A DNA stretch of 14,621 nucleotides. Origin: Candidatus Schekmanbacteria bacterium (GTDB lineage: Bacteria; Schekmanbacteria; GWA2-38-11; J061). The notes below the pieces were generated by a model. That model saw only the letters and a program-made list of their open reading frames with translations, had not been told where the DNA came from and did not search any database. The position numbers and the translations under genes are program-made. Positions 1-6,751 of this stretch are shown here, piece after piece. The DNA lies in the NCBI GenBank assembly GCA_016219965.1, contig JACRJM010000008.1, positions 1-14,621 of the forward strand, written 5' to 3'. Position 1 is the first letter of the stretch. The number at the start of each line of letters is the position of its first letter.

Positions 1-512
1 ATCATATCGTGGGCAACACCTGTGAAAAGCCCTATGGCGTCTGCATTCGGAATCCCCTTAACCATTACGAAAGTTTCGGTAAGGATTATCCTTGCGATCT
101 TTCCAAACTGATAAACCCTTGTCTCAACATTGATTGCATACCACTGCCTGTTAGGACCTTTGTAATCATACATCCAGAAGAACATCTGTGTATTTGGTCT
201 GTCAAAAGAGTAGCGATAGAAAAATGTGCCGCTGTCTATCTCAGGATGAAGAGTCATTTCTATCTTTGCATGCTCTTCAGTCTTTTCATGCACTATAATT
301 TTGTTAATAACGCTTGATGTGGACTGCATAAGTTCAAAATCTGTGATGGCATCGAAAGCCTCTTCTGCTGTTCCTTCAAAATCAGCTATAACCTGATAGG
401 TGTCGCCGCCCTTTGCGCAGGGAGGCATCCTGTAAACCTGCACACCCTCTTTTTCCGGAACAATATACTGATAAATATACTGACCTTCTAAATTCTGTAC
501 TGTCCTTGTCAT
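1..512 (-). CDS. SRPBCC-fold protein (START/polyketide-cyclase-like), C-terminus cut by window edge
   Basis: The reading frame runs from an ATG at 512-510 to the left edge of the window without a stop, giving about 170 residues, so the C-terminus is missing. A strong ribosome-binding site (AAGGAGG) lies 7 bases before the ATG. The segment around residues 40-65 (DFEGTAEEAFDAITDFEL) resembles the first beta-strand and helix of SRPBCC/START-like proteins, which bind hydrophobic ligands or act as cyclases. The rest alternates beta-strand-like stretches (IEMTLHPE, GTFFYRYSFDRP, RVYQFGKIARIIL), which suits that fold. No signal peptide is visible, so it is probably cytoplasmic. It is divergent from the thiolase-mutase operon and may share its control. 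The family assignment rests on pattern only, and ligand and function are unknown. Confidence 0.55.
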   Translation of the reverse strand, partial: MTRTVQNLEGQYIYQYIVPEKEGVQVYRMPPCAKGGDTYQVIADFEGTAEEAFDAITDFELMQSTSSVINKIIVHEKTEEHAKIEMTLHPEIDSGTFFYRYSFDRPNTQMFFWMYDYKGPNRQWYAINVETRVYQFGKIARIILTETFVMVKGIPNADAIGLFTGVAHDM

Positions 513-571
513 AATACTTCCTCCTTCATTTCATCTTAATTAAATAGTTATCAACCTAAACTGCTGGGCGC

Positions 572-599
572 AGCATACTTAAATAATATTATTAGTCAA
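572..599 (-). promoter_or_regulatory. Candidate sigma-70-type promoter for the SRPBCC-like gene
   Basis: On the minus strand, TTGACT (599-594) and TATGCT (577-572) are separated by 16 bases. The predicted transcript starts near 565 and leaves a leader of about 52 bases before the ATG at 512. This is a visual match only. Confidence 0.45.
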
Positions 600-603
600 G
601 CAG

Positions 604-629
604 AAAATCGAGTGACTACTCGGTTTTTT
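604..629. other. Hairpin with T-tract in the divergent intergenic region (terminator-like or operator)
   Basis: AAAATCGAGT (604-613) pairs with ACTCGGTTTT (618-627) around a four-base loop, giving 10 pairs including one G-T. A run of six T follows on the plus strand (624-629), so it has the form of an intrinsic terminator in the plus direction. No plus-strand gene precedes it in the window. On the minus strand it sits about five bases upstream of the -35 box of the SRPBCC gene. It could end an unannotated transcript, insulate the divergent promoters, or be a protein-binding palindrome. Confidence 0.4.
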
Positions 630-815
630 ATTGGAAGAGATTTGAAAGGTGTAGTATGTATAGATATGAAGAATAATATCAACCAATTGAGGCTTTACAA
701 AGTATCTCTATTTTGCTAAGTATAGCGCCGTTTTAGACGTGTCATAAATCTCCGCGGAAACTTGGCAGAAAATTCGCAATATAATGACCTTTTAAATACT
801 GGAGAGGAGCTTATC

Positions 816-2003
816 ATGGAGAAAGTTGTAATAGTAAGTGCAGTAAGAACTCCATTTGGAAACTTTGGGGGTATACTTAAAGATTTTACACCCGCTCAGC
901 TTGGCGGAATTGCAATAAAAGAAGCTATGAACCGTATAAAGCTTGACCCTGCAAAGGTTGAAGAGGTTGCGTTAGGAGTAAACCTTCCGGGCTCAGACAG
1001 GTCTATTGCAAGGCAGGCAGAGCTAAATGCAGGAATCCCTGACTCCGTTCCGGCTTACACATTAGACAGGGCATGCTGTTCAAGTCTCACAGCAATAGGG
1101 CTTGAATCTCAAAACATAATGCTCGGCCAGATTGCTGTTGCTGTTGCAGGTGGCGCGGAAAACATGAGCCAGGTCCCATATTTCATCCATGAAGCGAGAT
1201 GGGGGCAAAAGATCGGGGACATAACACTTAAGGACCAGCTTGTAATCAAGTGTCCATATTCAGGCGTTCCACGTGCCCTGCAGGCAGGAATAGAATCAGT
1301 TGAATTTGGCATTTCAAGAGAAGACCAGGACCGATGGGCACTGCGCAGCCAGCAGGCATGGGCAAAAGCATTCGAAAGCGGGAAATTCGGCGATGAGATA
1401 GTGCCCGTACCCATTCCGCAGAGGAAGGGAGATCCTGTAATGTTCAGCAAGGACGAACCTCCGCGCCCCGAAACAACAATAGAACAGCTCGCAAAACTGA
1501 AAACTGTTTATGACAGCCCCACAGTAACACCCGGAAATGCGCCGGGACTCAACACAGGAGCAAGTGCAGTAGTCCTTATGAGCGAGACTAAAGCTAAAGA
1601 ATTAGGACTTAAACCGATTGCAACTATTGTTTCTCATGTAAGAAATGCGGGCCATCCTCAGAGGATTGGTTCTATCCCCGGTTACACCGCACAAATAGCT
1701 TTAAAGAAAGCTGGGCTCACCATTGATGATATAAGCCTGATAGAAATTAACGAGGCATTTGCCGCAATGCCTCTCATATCAACGAAGATTCTCGGAAACA
1801 ACGATGATGCTAAAATCGCTGCCATAAGGGAAAAAACAAATGTAAACGGGGGAGCCATCGCCATAGGTCATCCCACAGGCGCAACAGGCGCAAGACTTGT
1901 TATGACCCTTGCCTATGAGCTTAAGAGACGTGGAGGTGGCTATGCGCTTGCAACAATTTGCGGAGGCATAGGCGAAGGGGAAGCATGCATAATCAAGGTT
2001 TGA
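816..2003 (+). CDS. Thiolase family protein (acetyl-CoA C-acyltransferase)
   Basis: This 395-residue protein has the standard thiolase length. Thiolases cleave 3-ketoacyl-CoA with CoA or run the condensation in reverse. The nucleophilic Cys is C87 in RACCSSL. The C-terminal half has NEAFA (N312-E313), H352 in GGAIAIGHPTGATGAR and C382 in CGGIGEG, so the Cys-His-Cys set is intact. GGAENMS (112-118) and the GISREDQDRWALRSQQ helix (165-180) are also typical. The N-x-x-C before the nucleophile is D-x-x-C, and the usual MGxTAE loop is degenerate, so substrate range may differ from common thiolases. I chose the ATG at 816 because GGAGAGGAG lies just before it; the frame extends up to a TTG at 762 without a good ribosome-binding site. 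It is the first gene of a four-gene operon and lies 36 bp ahead of the mutase gene. Confidence 0.9.
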   Translation: MEKVVIVSAVRTPFGNFGGILKDFTPAQLGGIAIKEAMNRIKLDPAKVEEVALGVNLPGSDRSIARQAELNAGIPDSVPAYTLDRACCSSLTAIGLESQNIMLGQIAVAVAGGAENMSQVPYFIHEARWGQKIGDITLKDQLVIKCPYSGVPRALQAGIESVEFGISREDQDRWALRSQQAWAKAFESGKFGDEIVPVPIPQRKGDPVMFSKDEPPRPETTIEQLAKLKTVYDSPTVTPGNAPGLNTGASAVVLMSETKAKELGLKPIATIVSHVRNAGHPQRIGSIPGYTAQIALKKAGLTIDDISLIEINEAFAAMPLISTKILGNNDDAKIAAIREKTNVNGGAIAIGHPTGATGARLVMTLAYELKRRGGGYALATICGGIGEGEACIIKV

Positions 2004-2039
2004 GATACTGTTAGAAATAAAATCGGAGAGGCAACTTTA

Positions 2040-3722
2040 ATGGACAAGAACGAACTAAAGAAAATTGAGCAGCAGAAGCTGGAATGGGAAAAAAATGAAC
2101 TTGCTGATTATTTAAAAACAGCACCTGAACGGGCTAAACAATTTGAGACAAACTCAGAAATCCCTGTTGAAAGGGTCTATACGCCAATTGAACTTGATAA
2201 AGAGGGATTTGATTTTGAAAAAGACCTGGGATTTCCCGGACAGTTTCCTTATACCCGGGGCATAACTCCATCCATGTTCAGAAGCCAGCTATGGACAATG
2301 GGTCAATACTCCGGGTTCGGCAGTGCCGAAGATACAAACAAAAGATATAAGTATCTTCTTGCGCAGGGACAGAAGGGAAACAGCGTAGCTTTCGATCTTC
2401 CTACGCAGTTGGGTTACGACTCCGACCATCCGGTTGCAAGCGGCGAAGTCGGAAAAGTTGGCGCGGCTGTTGATACCCTTCGCGATTTTGAGATACTCTT
2501 TGACGGTATTTCCATAGGTGAAATACGCCAGTCTATGACTATCAATGCAACGGCTACAATAATACTTTCCATGTATATTGCAATCGCTGAAAAACAGGGA
2601 ATACCCAAAAGCGATATCGAAGTATTCATGCAGAATGATATCCTAAAAGAATACGTTGCCCGCGGAGCTTACATATTTCCGGTAAAGCCATCAATAAAAC
2701 TCGTTACAGATATTTATGAATATTGTTCTAAATATATGCCAAAATCATCACCTCAGCGGATTTGCGGCTACCATATGCGCGAAGCAGGCTCAAATGCCGT
2801 ACAGGAGCTGGCATTTACGCTTGCCAATGCCATAAGCTACCTGACTGCCGCAAAGGAAAGAGGTTTGAACATCGACGACTTTGCACATGGGCTTCTTATA
2901 TTCCTCTCAGGCGATGGTGAGTTTTTCGAAGAGATAGCAAAGTTCAGGGCATGCCGCAGGATGTGGGCAAAGATGATGAGGGAAAGGTTCGGAGCCAAAG
3001 ACCCCCGTTCGATGCAGGTAAGGTTTTTCGGCTACACGGCCGGTTCAACAATGACAGCCCAGCAGCCTTTGAATAATATAATAAGAGCAACCATTGAATC
3101 AATGGCAATGCTTTTGGGCGGTGGAAATATCATATTTGTATCGTCGTATGATGAATCTCTGGCGCTCCCCTCGGAAGAGTCGGTCACAATAGCTCTGAGA
3201 ACGCAGCAGATAATAGCTGAAGAATCCGGAATTGCAAAAACCGTTGATCCTATCGGCGGCTCATATTATGTAGAAACTCTTACAAACAGGCTTGAAAAAG
3301 AAGCTCTCAAATATATCCAGAAAATAGATGAAATGGGAGGCTCCGTAATAGCAATAGAAAAAGGATATATCCAGGAAGAGATAGCGAGAGAATCGTACAA
3401 GATGCAGAAGAAAATTGAGAAGGGGGAAAAGGCGATCGTAGGTGTCAATAAATACAGAGACAATAAACAGCAGAAGACTGCGATACTCAAGGTCGACCCT
3501 GATGTAGAGAGAAATCAGAAAGAACGCTTAAGGCAGGTTAAAAGAGACAGAGACAACGAAAAGGTAAAACAAATACTCTCAAAAATAAAAGAAGTGGCTG
3601 TGACAAAAGAGAATATCATGCCAACAATGATAGAAGCTGTAAAATGCTATGCAAGCATTGGTGAAATAAGCGATGCACTTCGCGAGGTATATGGGAAATA
3701 CGAAGGGAAAGTCTATTTATAG
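2040..3722 (+). CDS. Coenzyme-B12-dependent acyl-CoA mutase, large (substrate-binding) subunit, divergent
   Basis: These 560 residues cover the TIM-barrel catalytic domain of the methylmalonyl-CoA mutase family and stop before any B12-binding domain (no DxHxxG), so it is the large subunit of a two-subunit enzyme. Family hallmarks are FPYTRGI (69-75), QKGNSVAFDLPTQLGYDSDHP (111-131), QNDILKEY (198-205), GYHMREAG (243-250) and TVDPIGGSYYVE. By alignment to Propionibacterium MCM, with numbering from memory, Tyr89, Gln197, Arg207, His244 and Glu370 are kept as Y90, Q198, R208, H245 and E372. Many substrate-pocket and CoA contacts are changed: T76, Q83, G88, F196, G284, L286, F330, Y332, N363 and S368 replace Tyr75, Arg82, Arg87, Thr195, Arg283, Ser285, His328, Gln330, Gln361 and Asn366. 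The kept Tyr/Arg pair argues against isobutyryl- or 2-hydroxyisobutyryl-CoA mutase and for a carboxylated substrate. GGAGAGG precedes the ATG. The small subunit must be encoded elsewhere. Confidence 0.88.
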   Translation: MDKNELKKIEQQKLEWEKNELADYLKTAPERAKQFETNSEIPVERVYTPIELDKEGFDFEKDLGFPGQFPYTRGITPSMFRSQLWTMGQYSGFGSAEDTNKRYKYLLAQGQKGNSVAFDLPTQLGYDSDHPVASGEVGKVGAAVDTLRDFEILFDGISIGEIRQSMTINATATIILSMYIAIAEKQGIPKSDIEVFMQNDILKEYVARGAYIFPVKPSIKLVTDIYEYCSKYMPKSSPQRICGYHMREAGSNAVQELAFTLANAISYLTAAKERGLNIDDFAHGLLIFLSGDGEFFEEIAKFRACRRMWAKMMRERFGAKDPRSMQVRFFGYTAGSTMTAQQPLNNIIRATIESMAMLLGGGNIIFVSSYDESLALPSEESVTIALRTQQIIAEESGIAKTVDPIGGSYYVETLTNRLEKEALKYIQKIDEMGGSVIAIEKGYIQEEIARESYKMQKKIEKGEKAIVGVNKYRDNKQQKTAILKVDPDVERNQKERLRQVKRDRDNEKVKQILSKIKEVAVTKENIMPTMIEAVKCYASIGEISDALREVYGKYEGKVYL

Positions 3723-3752
3723 AAATAAACGCGTTAAAAAGGAGGATAAATC

Positions 3753-4970
3753 ATGAGCAATCCGAGACGCCCCCTTGACGGCATAAGGGTTCTGGGCGTG
3801 GAAAACCAGGTAGCAGGACCATATTGTACGATGATGCTGGCTGCACAGGGCGCAGAAGTAATAAAGATAGAATCTCCGGGCACAGGGGACTCAGCAAGAG
3901 AAATGGGTCCCATAATAAAAAATGCTAAGGGAGAAAAATTCAGCGGCTATTTCCTCCGTTTCAACAGAAACAAGAAGGGAATTACCCTTGATATCAACAG
4001 CGAGCGTGGAAAAGAGATTTTCAAAGAACTTGTCAAAGAAAGCGACGTAATTGTTGAGAATTTCAGGCCTGGATTCATGGATAAAAATGGTCTCGGCTAC
4101 AGCGTTCTGCGTGAGATAAATCCAAGAATAATATATGCCGCCATAAGCGGTTTCGGACAGATGAAGGGATTCGAAGGGCCATTTCAGAAAAGAACTGCTT
4201 TTGACATGGTTGTACAGTCAATGGGCGGACTGATGCACAATGTGGGAGAAGAGGACGGCCCTCCGAACTGGCTGGGTATTGCTCTGGGTGATATATACTC
4301 AGGGGTAATGGCTGCTTACGGAATACTTCTTGCATTAATGGTGCGCGAGAAGACCGGAGAGGGACAGTTCATAGACAGCTCTATGTACGACAACATGATA
4401 TCCCTTAATGAAAGAGCCCTAACTGCATACTCCCTTACAGGCAATATCATGGGACGCGGTAAGGAGTCTCTTGTATACCCAATCGGACCATACAAGGTTA
4501 AGGACGGATATGTAGCAATGATTATTCCCATTGAATCTATCTGGGGAAAGCTTTGTCAGACCATAGGCAGGGAAGATCTTGCAAAAGACGAAAGATTTAA
4601 CTCCGGCCCCAATAGGGCAAAGAATGCAGGCATATTGAAGCCAATCATAGACGAATGGATGAAGGACAAAACAAAGAAGGAGGCAACAGATCTTCTCCTT
4701 CAGGGTGGAGTCCCCGTAGGACCAGTACAGGACTCAAAAGATATCTTCGAGTGCCCCCATGCAAATGCAAGGCAGATGTTCCCTGAAATCGAACAGACTC
4801 CAATAGGAAAAGTAAAGATCGTTGACCTGCCACTTAAGATGTCAGGTGTTGACAAGGTAAAGCCAGGACCTGCCCCGCTCCTCGGCCAGAATACGGACGA
4901 AGTGCTTTCCAATATACTTAATTTAAGTGCTGACCAGATAGCAAAACTCAGGGCCGAAAAGATAGTGTGA
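3753..4970 (+). CDS. Family III (CaiB/BaiF) CoA-transferase
   Basis: At 405 residues it matches the usual length of formyl-CoA transferase-type enzymes, which move CoA between carboxylic acids through an aspartyl-CoA thioester. The N-terminus PLDGIRVLGVENQVAGPYCTM, then GAEVIKIESPGTGDSAR (33-49), the NRNKKGITLD stretch (71-80) and VENFRPGFMDKNGLGY (101-116) are classic for the family. D180 in WLGIALGD is the expected catalytic Asp. The C-terminal part (VPVGPVQDSKDIFECPHANARQM) is also typical. It has a strong ribosome-binding site (AAGGAGG) and lies 30 bp after the mutase gene. In this setting it probably activates the pathway acid, as the related BbsEF activates benzylsuccinate, but the acid cannot be read from sequence. 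Confidence 0.92.
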   Translation: MSNPRRPLDGIRVLGVENQVAGPYCTMMLAAQGAEVIKIESPGTGDSAREMGPIIKNAKGEKFSGYFLRFNRNKKGITLDINSERGKEIFKELVKESDVIVENFRPGFMDKNGLGYSVLREINPRIIYAAISGFGQMKGFEGPFQKRTAFDMVVQSMGGLMHNVGEEDGPPNWLGIALGDIYSGVMAAYGILLALMVREKTGEGQFIDSSMYDNMISLNERALTAYSLTGNIMGRGKESLVYPIGPYKVKDGYVAMIIPIESIWGKLCQTIGREDLAKDERFNSGPNRAKNAGILKPIIDEWMKDKTKKEATDLLLQGGVPVGPVQDSKDIFECPHANARQMFPEIEQTPIGKVKIVDLPLKMSGVDKVKPGPAPLLGQNTDEVLSNILNLSADQIAKLRAEKIV

Positions 4971-4998
4971 CAATAAAAAATAAGACGGAGGATATCCA

Positions 4999-5481
4999 AT
5001 GCCAAAGGTTAAAGATGTTCATAGACTTGGAGTGATCGTAAAAGATTTAGAGAAAGCAGTAGATTTTTTTGTGAACAATTTTGGCGCAAAAAAAGGGATC
5101 GTATACAGAAAAGATGAAACTGAAAATTTTCCGATCGTATATGATGAAATAGAACCTGAAGGACTAAAGTCATGTTATGTCACTCTGGGACAGGATTTCC
5201 AGATTGAGCTTATGTCACCTTCAAAGCCTGACGGCAATATAGCAAAGCTCCTTGAGAAGCGTGGGGAAGGAATCCTTACCGTATGCTTTCAGGTTGACAG
5301 CGTAGATGAAGCTATCAAAGAACTCGAATCAAAAGGAGTAAGAATCGTAGGTAAAGAACAACTTAACTGGATAACAAAAATAAAGATGGCAGATGGGAGC
5401 ATAAAGGAAGTACCTACACCTTATGTTTTTGTTCATCCGAAAGATGCATTCGGGCTTATGATAGAGATTGGGCTCAGATAA
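4999..5481 (+). CDS. VOC-superfamily protein related to methylmalonyl-CoA epimerase
   Basis: The 160-residue protein has two beta-alpha-beta-beta-beta modules of the vicinal oxygen chelate fold: VHRLGVIVKDLEKAVDFF (7-24) with FQIELMSP (67-74), then ILTVCFQVDSVDEAIKELESKG (92-113) with FGLMIEI (151-157). Placed against methylmalonyl-CoA epimerase, metal ligands H8, E70 and E156 are in place, but the His of the family's GLHHxA motif is replaced (GILTVCF, L93/T94). A full mutase-type epimerase metal site is therefore not present. Position after the mutase and CoA-transferase genes, 28 bp downstream, suggests it acts on the mutase substrate or product. It is the last gene before a terminator. It could instead be a non-epimerase VOC enzyme. 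Confidence 0.75.
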   Translation: MPKVKDVHRLGVIVKDLEKAVDFFVNNFGAKKGIVYRKDETENFPIVYDEIEPEGLKSCYVTLGQDFQIELMSPSKPDGNIAKLLEKRGEGILTVCFQVDSVDEAIKELESKGVRIVGKEQLNWITKIKMADGSIKEVPTPYVFVHPKDAFGLMIEIGLR

Positions 5482-5505
5482 AAAGCACAACCGGATAAAA
5501 AATAT

Positions 5506-5547
5506 AAAGAGGAACTATTTAATCTGATAATAGTTCCTCTTTTTTTG
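5506..5547 (+). terminator. Intrinsic terminator of the thiolase-mutase operon
   Basis: A perfect 14-bp stem (5506-5519 with 5529-5542), a nine-base loop and a T-run through 5547 lie 25 bases after the VOC stop codon. The A-run before the stem would also let it work from the other side, but no minus-strand gene ends here. Confidence 0.88.
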
Positions 5548-5588
5548 CTTGAATATCTCAAATAGTACTCCTAAAGTACAAACTTGGA

Positions 5589-6245
5589 ATGACTAATATG
5601 GCAAAAAAAGAGTCTCAAGAAAGAGTCAATGAGATTTTGGCTATTGTGGAGAAAACCTATTCTGATGCGACAATCGCACTTGAATGTAAAAACCCATTCC
5701 AGCTTCTTGTTGCAACAATTCTTTCAGCGCAATGCACAGATAAAAGGGTAAATATTGTTACAAAGGATCTTTTCAAAAAATATCCGACCGTACAATCAGT
5801 AGCTGAAGCTGTTCCTTCTGAATTCGAAAATGATATTAGATCAACAGGGTTTTTCAGGAACAAGGCAAAAAACATTATAGCAACATCTAATATTCTTGTT
5901 GAGAAATACGGCGGGAAAATCCCTAAGACAATGGAAGAACTTACAGCGCTTCCCGGTATTGCCAGGAAGACGGCAAACATAATCCTCACATTCGGGTTTG
6001 GGATAATAGACGGCATTGCGGTTGACACTCATGTAAGCAGAGTCTCAAAACGGCTTGGACTCACTGATTCAGACAATCCTGAAAAAATTGAACAACATCT
6101 GATGGCAATAATCCCAAAATCTGAATGGGGCAATTTCAACTCCCGCATTATACGGCACGGCAGGGAGGTTTGCTTTGCCAGAAAGCCTGCATGCGGTATT
6201 TGTCCATTGAACAAAGTCTGCCCGTCTGCCGGCAAAATCAAATAA
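5589..6245 (+). CDS. nth: Endonuclease III (DNA glycosylase/AP lyase)
   Basis: This removes oxidised pyrimidines and cleaves the abasic site by beta-elimination in base-excision repair. The 218 residues match the family length. LSAQCTDKRVN (45-55) is the conserved N-terminal motif, LPGIARKTAN (121-130) is the helix-hairpin-helix with catalytic K127, and D146 in AVDTHVSR is the catalytic Asp. The C-terminal C195-x6-C202-x2-C205-x5-C211 pattern binds the [4Fe-4S] cluster. The start is uncertain: ATG 5589 or ATG 5598; TTGGA at 5584-5588 is spaced better for the second. It begins about 40 bp after the terminator, so it has its own promoter, which I could not place. The 3'-phosphoesterase gene follows after 20 bp. 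Confidence 0.95.
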   Translation: MTNMAKKESQERVNEILAIVEKTYSDATIALECKNPFQLLVATILSAQCTDKRVNIVTKDLFKKYPTVQSVAEAVPSEFENDIRSTGFFRNKAKNIIATSNILVEKYGGKIPKTMEELTALPGIARKTANIILTFGFGIIDGIAVDTHVSRVSKRLGLTDSDNPEKIEQHLMAIIPKSEWGNFNSRIIRHGREVCFARKPACGICPLNKVCPSAGKIK

Positions 6246-6265
6246 ATGTAAAAGGTTCTTTTGTT

Positions 6266-6751
6266 ATGCCTCTTGAACAATACAGGAAGAAGAGGAATTT
6301 TAAAAAAACCACTGAACCTTCGGGCGAAGATTTCCCCCCCAGAGGTGAAAATCTTATCTACACAATTCAGGAGCACCATGCATCGCACCTCCATTATGAT
6401 TTAAGACTTGAGATTGAAGGAGTACTAAAGTCCTGGGCGATCCCTAAAGAACCTGATCTTTCCGGCATTGCAAAACGCCTTGCAGTTCAGACTGAAGACC
6501 ATCCGATCGGCTATGAAAACTTTGAGGGGGAAATTCCGGAAGGTGAATATGGTGCAGGAGATGTAAAAATATGGGATAAGGGAACATGGGCTCCACTTGA
6601 AATTAAAGACGACAGGATAATTGCTGAAATTTGCGGGGAAAAAATTATAGGCGTGTGGTGCCTGATCAAACTGAAAAAAGATAAATTCTCTAAAAAGGAT
6701 GCTTCAAGCCAGAACTGGTTGTTTTTCAAAAAAAAGGAGAAGAAGAAATAA
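6266..6751 (+). CDS. Stand-alone LigD-type DNA 3'-phosphoesterase
   Basis: The 161-residue protein is the phosphoesterase domain found at the N-terminus of many bacterial ligase D proteins, here without polymerase or ligase domains. The domain trims 3'-phosphate and 3'-ribonucleotide ends to give 3'-OH. The motif QEHHASHLHYDLRLE (35-49) supplies H37, H43, D45 and R47, and H79 in TEDHPIGY matches the remaining active-site His (by comparison with Pseudomonas LigD, from memory). VKIWDKGTW (100-108) and the closing NWLFFK are also typical. The ATG at 6266 has AAAGG upstream; a longer reading into the nth gene would lack the usual start. The Lys-rich tail (KKKEKKK) may bind DNA. It follows nth by 20 bp, so both probably act on damaged 3' ends. 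Confidence 0.9.
   Translation: MPLEQYRKKRNFKKTTEPSGEDFPPRGENLIYTIQEHHASHLHYDLRLEIEGVLKSWAIPKEPDLSGIAKRLAVQTEDHPIGYENFEGEIPEGEYGAGDVKIWDKGTWAPLEIKDDRIIAEICGEKIIGVWCLIKLKKDKFSKKDASSQNWLFFKKKEKKK

Larger units (their letters stand above)
513..815. other. Divergent intergenic region between the SRPBCC gene and the thiolase operon
   Basis: This 303-bp stretch holds the minus-strand promoter and the hairpin described separately. Towards the thiolase, a TATAAT hexamer at 780-785 could be a -10 box about 30 bases before the ATG, but I see no convincing -35 box at the right distance (TTGGCA at 762-767 is only 12 bases away). I see no credible small gene in the stretch. Confidence 0.5.

Noticed and set aside
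9-317. A plus-strand open frame of 102 codons at the left edge
   Set aside because: It lies opposite the SRPBCC-like gene, which has a strong ribosome-binding site and a sensible protein. The plus-strand translation looks like no family and has no ribosome-binding site.
762-815. Upstream TTG start for the thiolase, adding 18 residues
   Set aside because: The added residues are not thiolase-like, and the ATG at 816 has GGAGAGGAG at the right distance and begins with the family's usual N-terminus.
2040-3722. Isobutyryl- or 2-hydroxyisobutyryl-CoA mutase
   Set aside because: Those enzymes replace the Tyr89/Arg207 pair (Phe or Ile with Gln); here both Tyr and Arg are kept.
5567-5583. Inverted repeat GTACT/AGTAC upstream of nth
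   Set aside because: Five base pairs in AT-rich sequence is expected by chance and has no T-run or promoter relation.
6125-6265. Longer start for the 3'-phosphoesterase inside the nth gene
   Set aside because: It would overlap nth by 120 bp with no domain content. The ATG at 6266 has a ribosome-binding site and fits the domain start.
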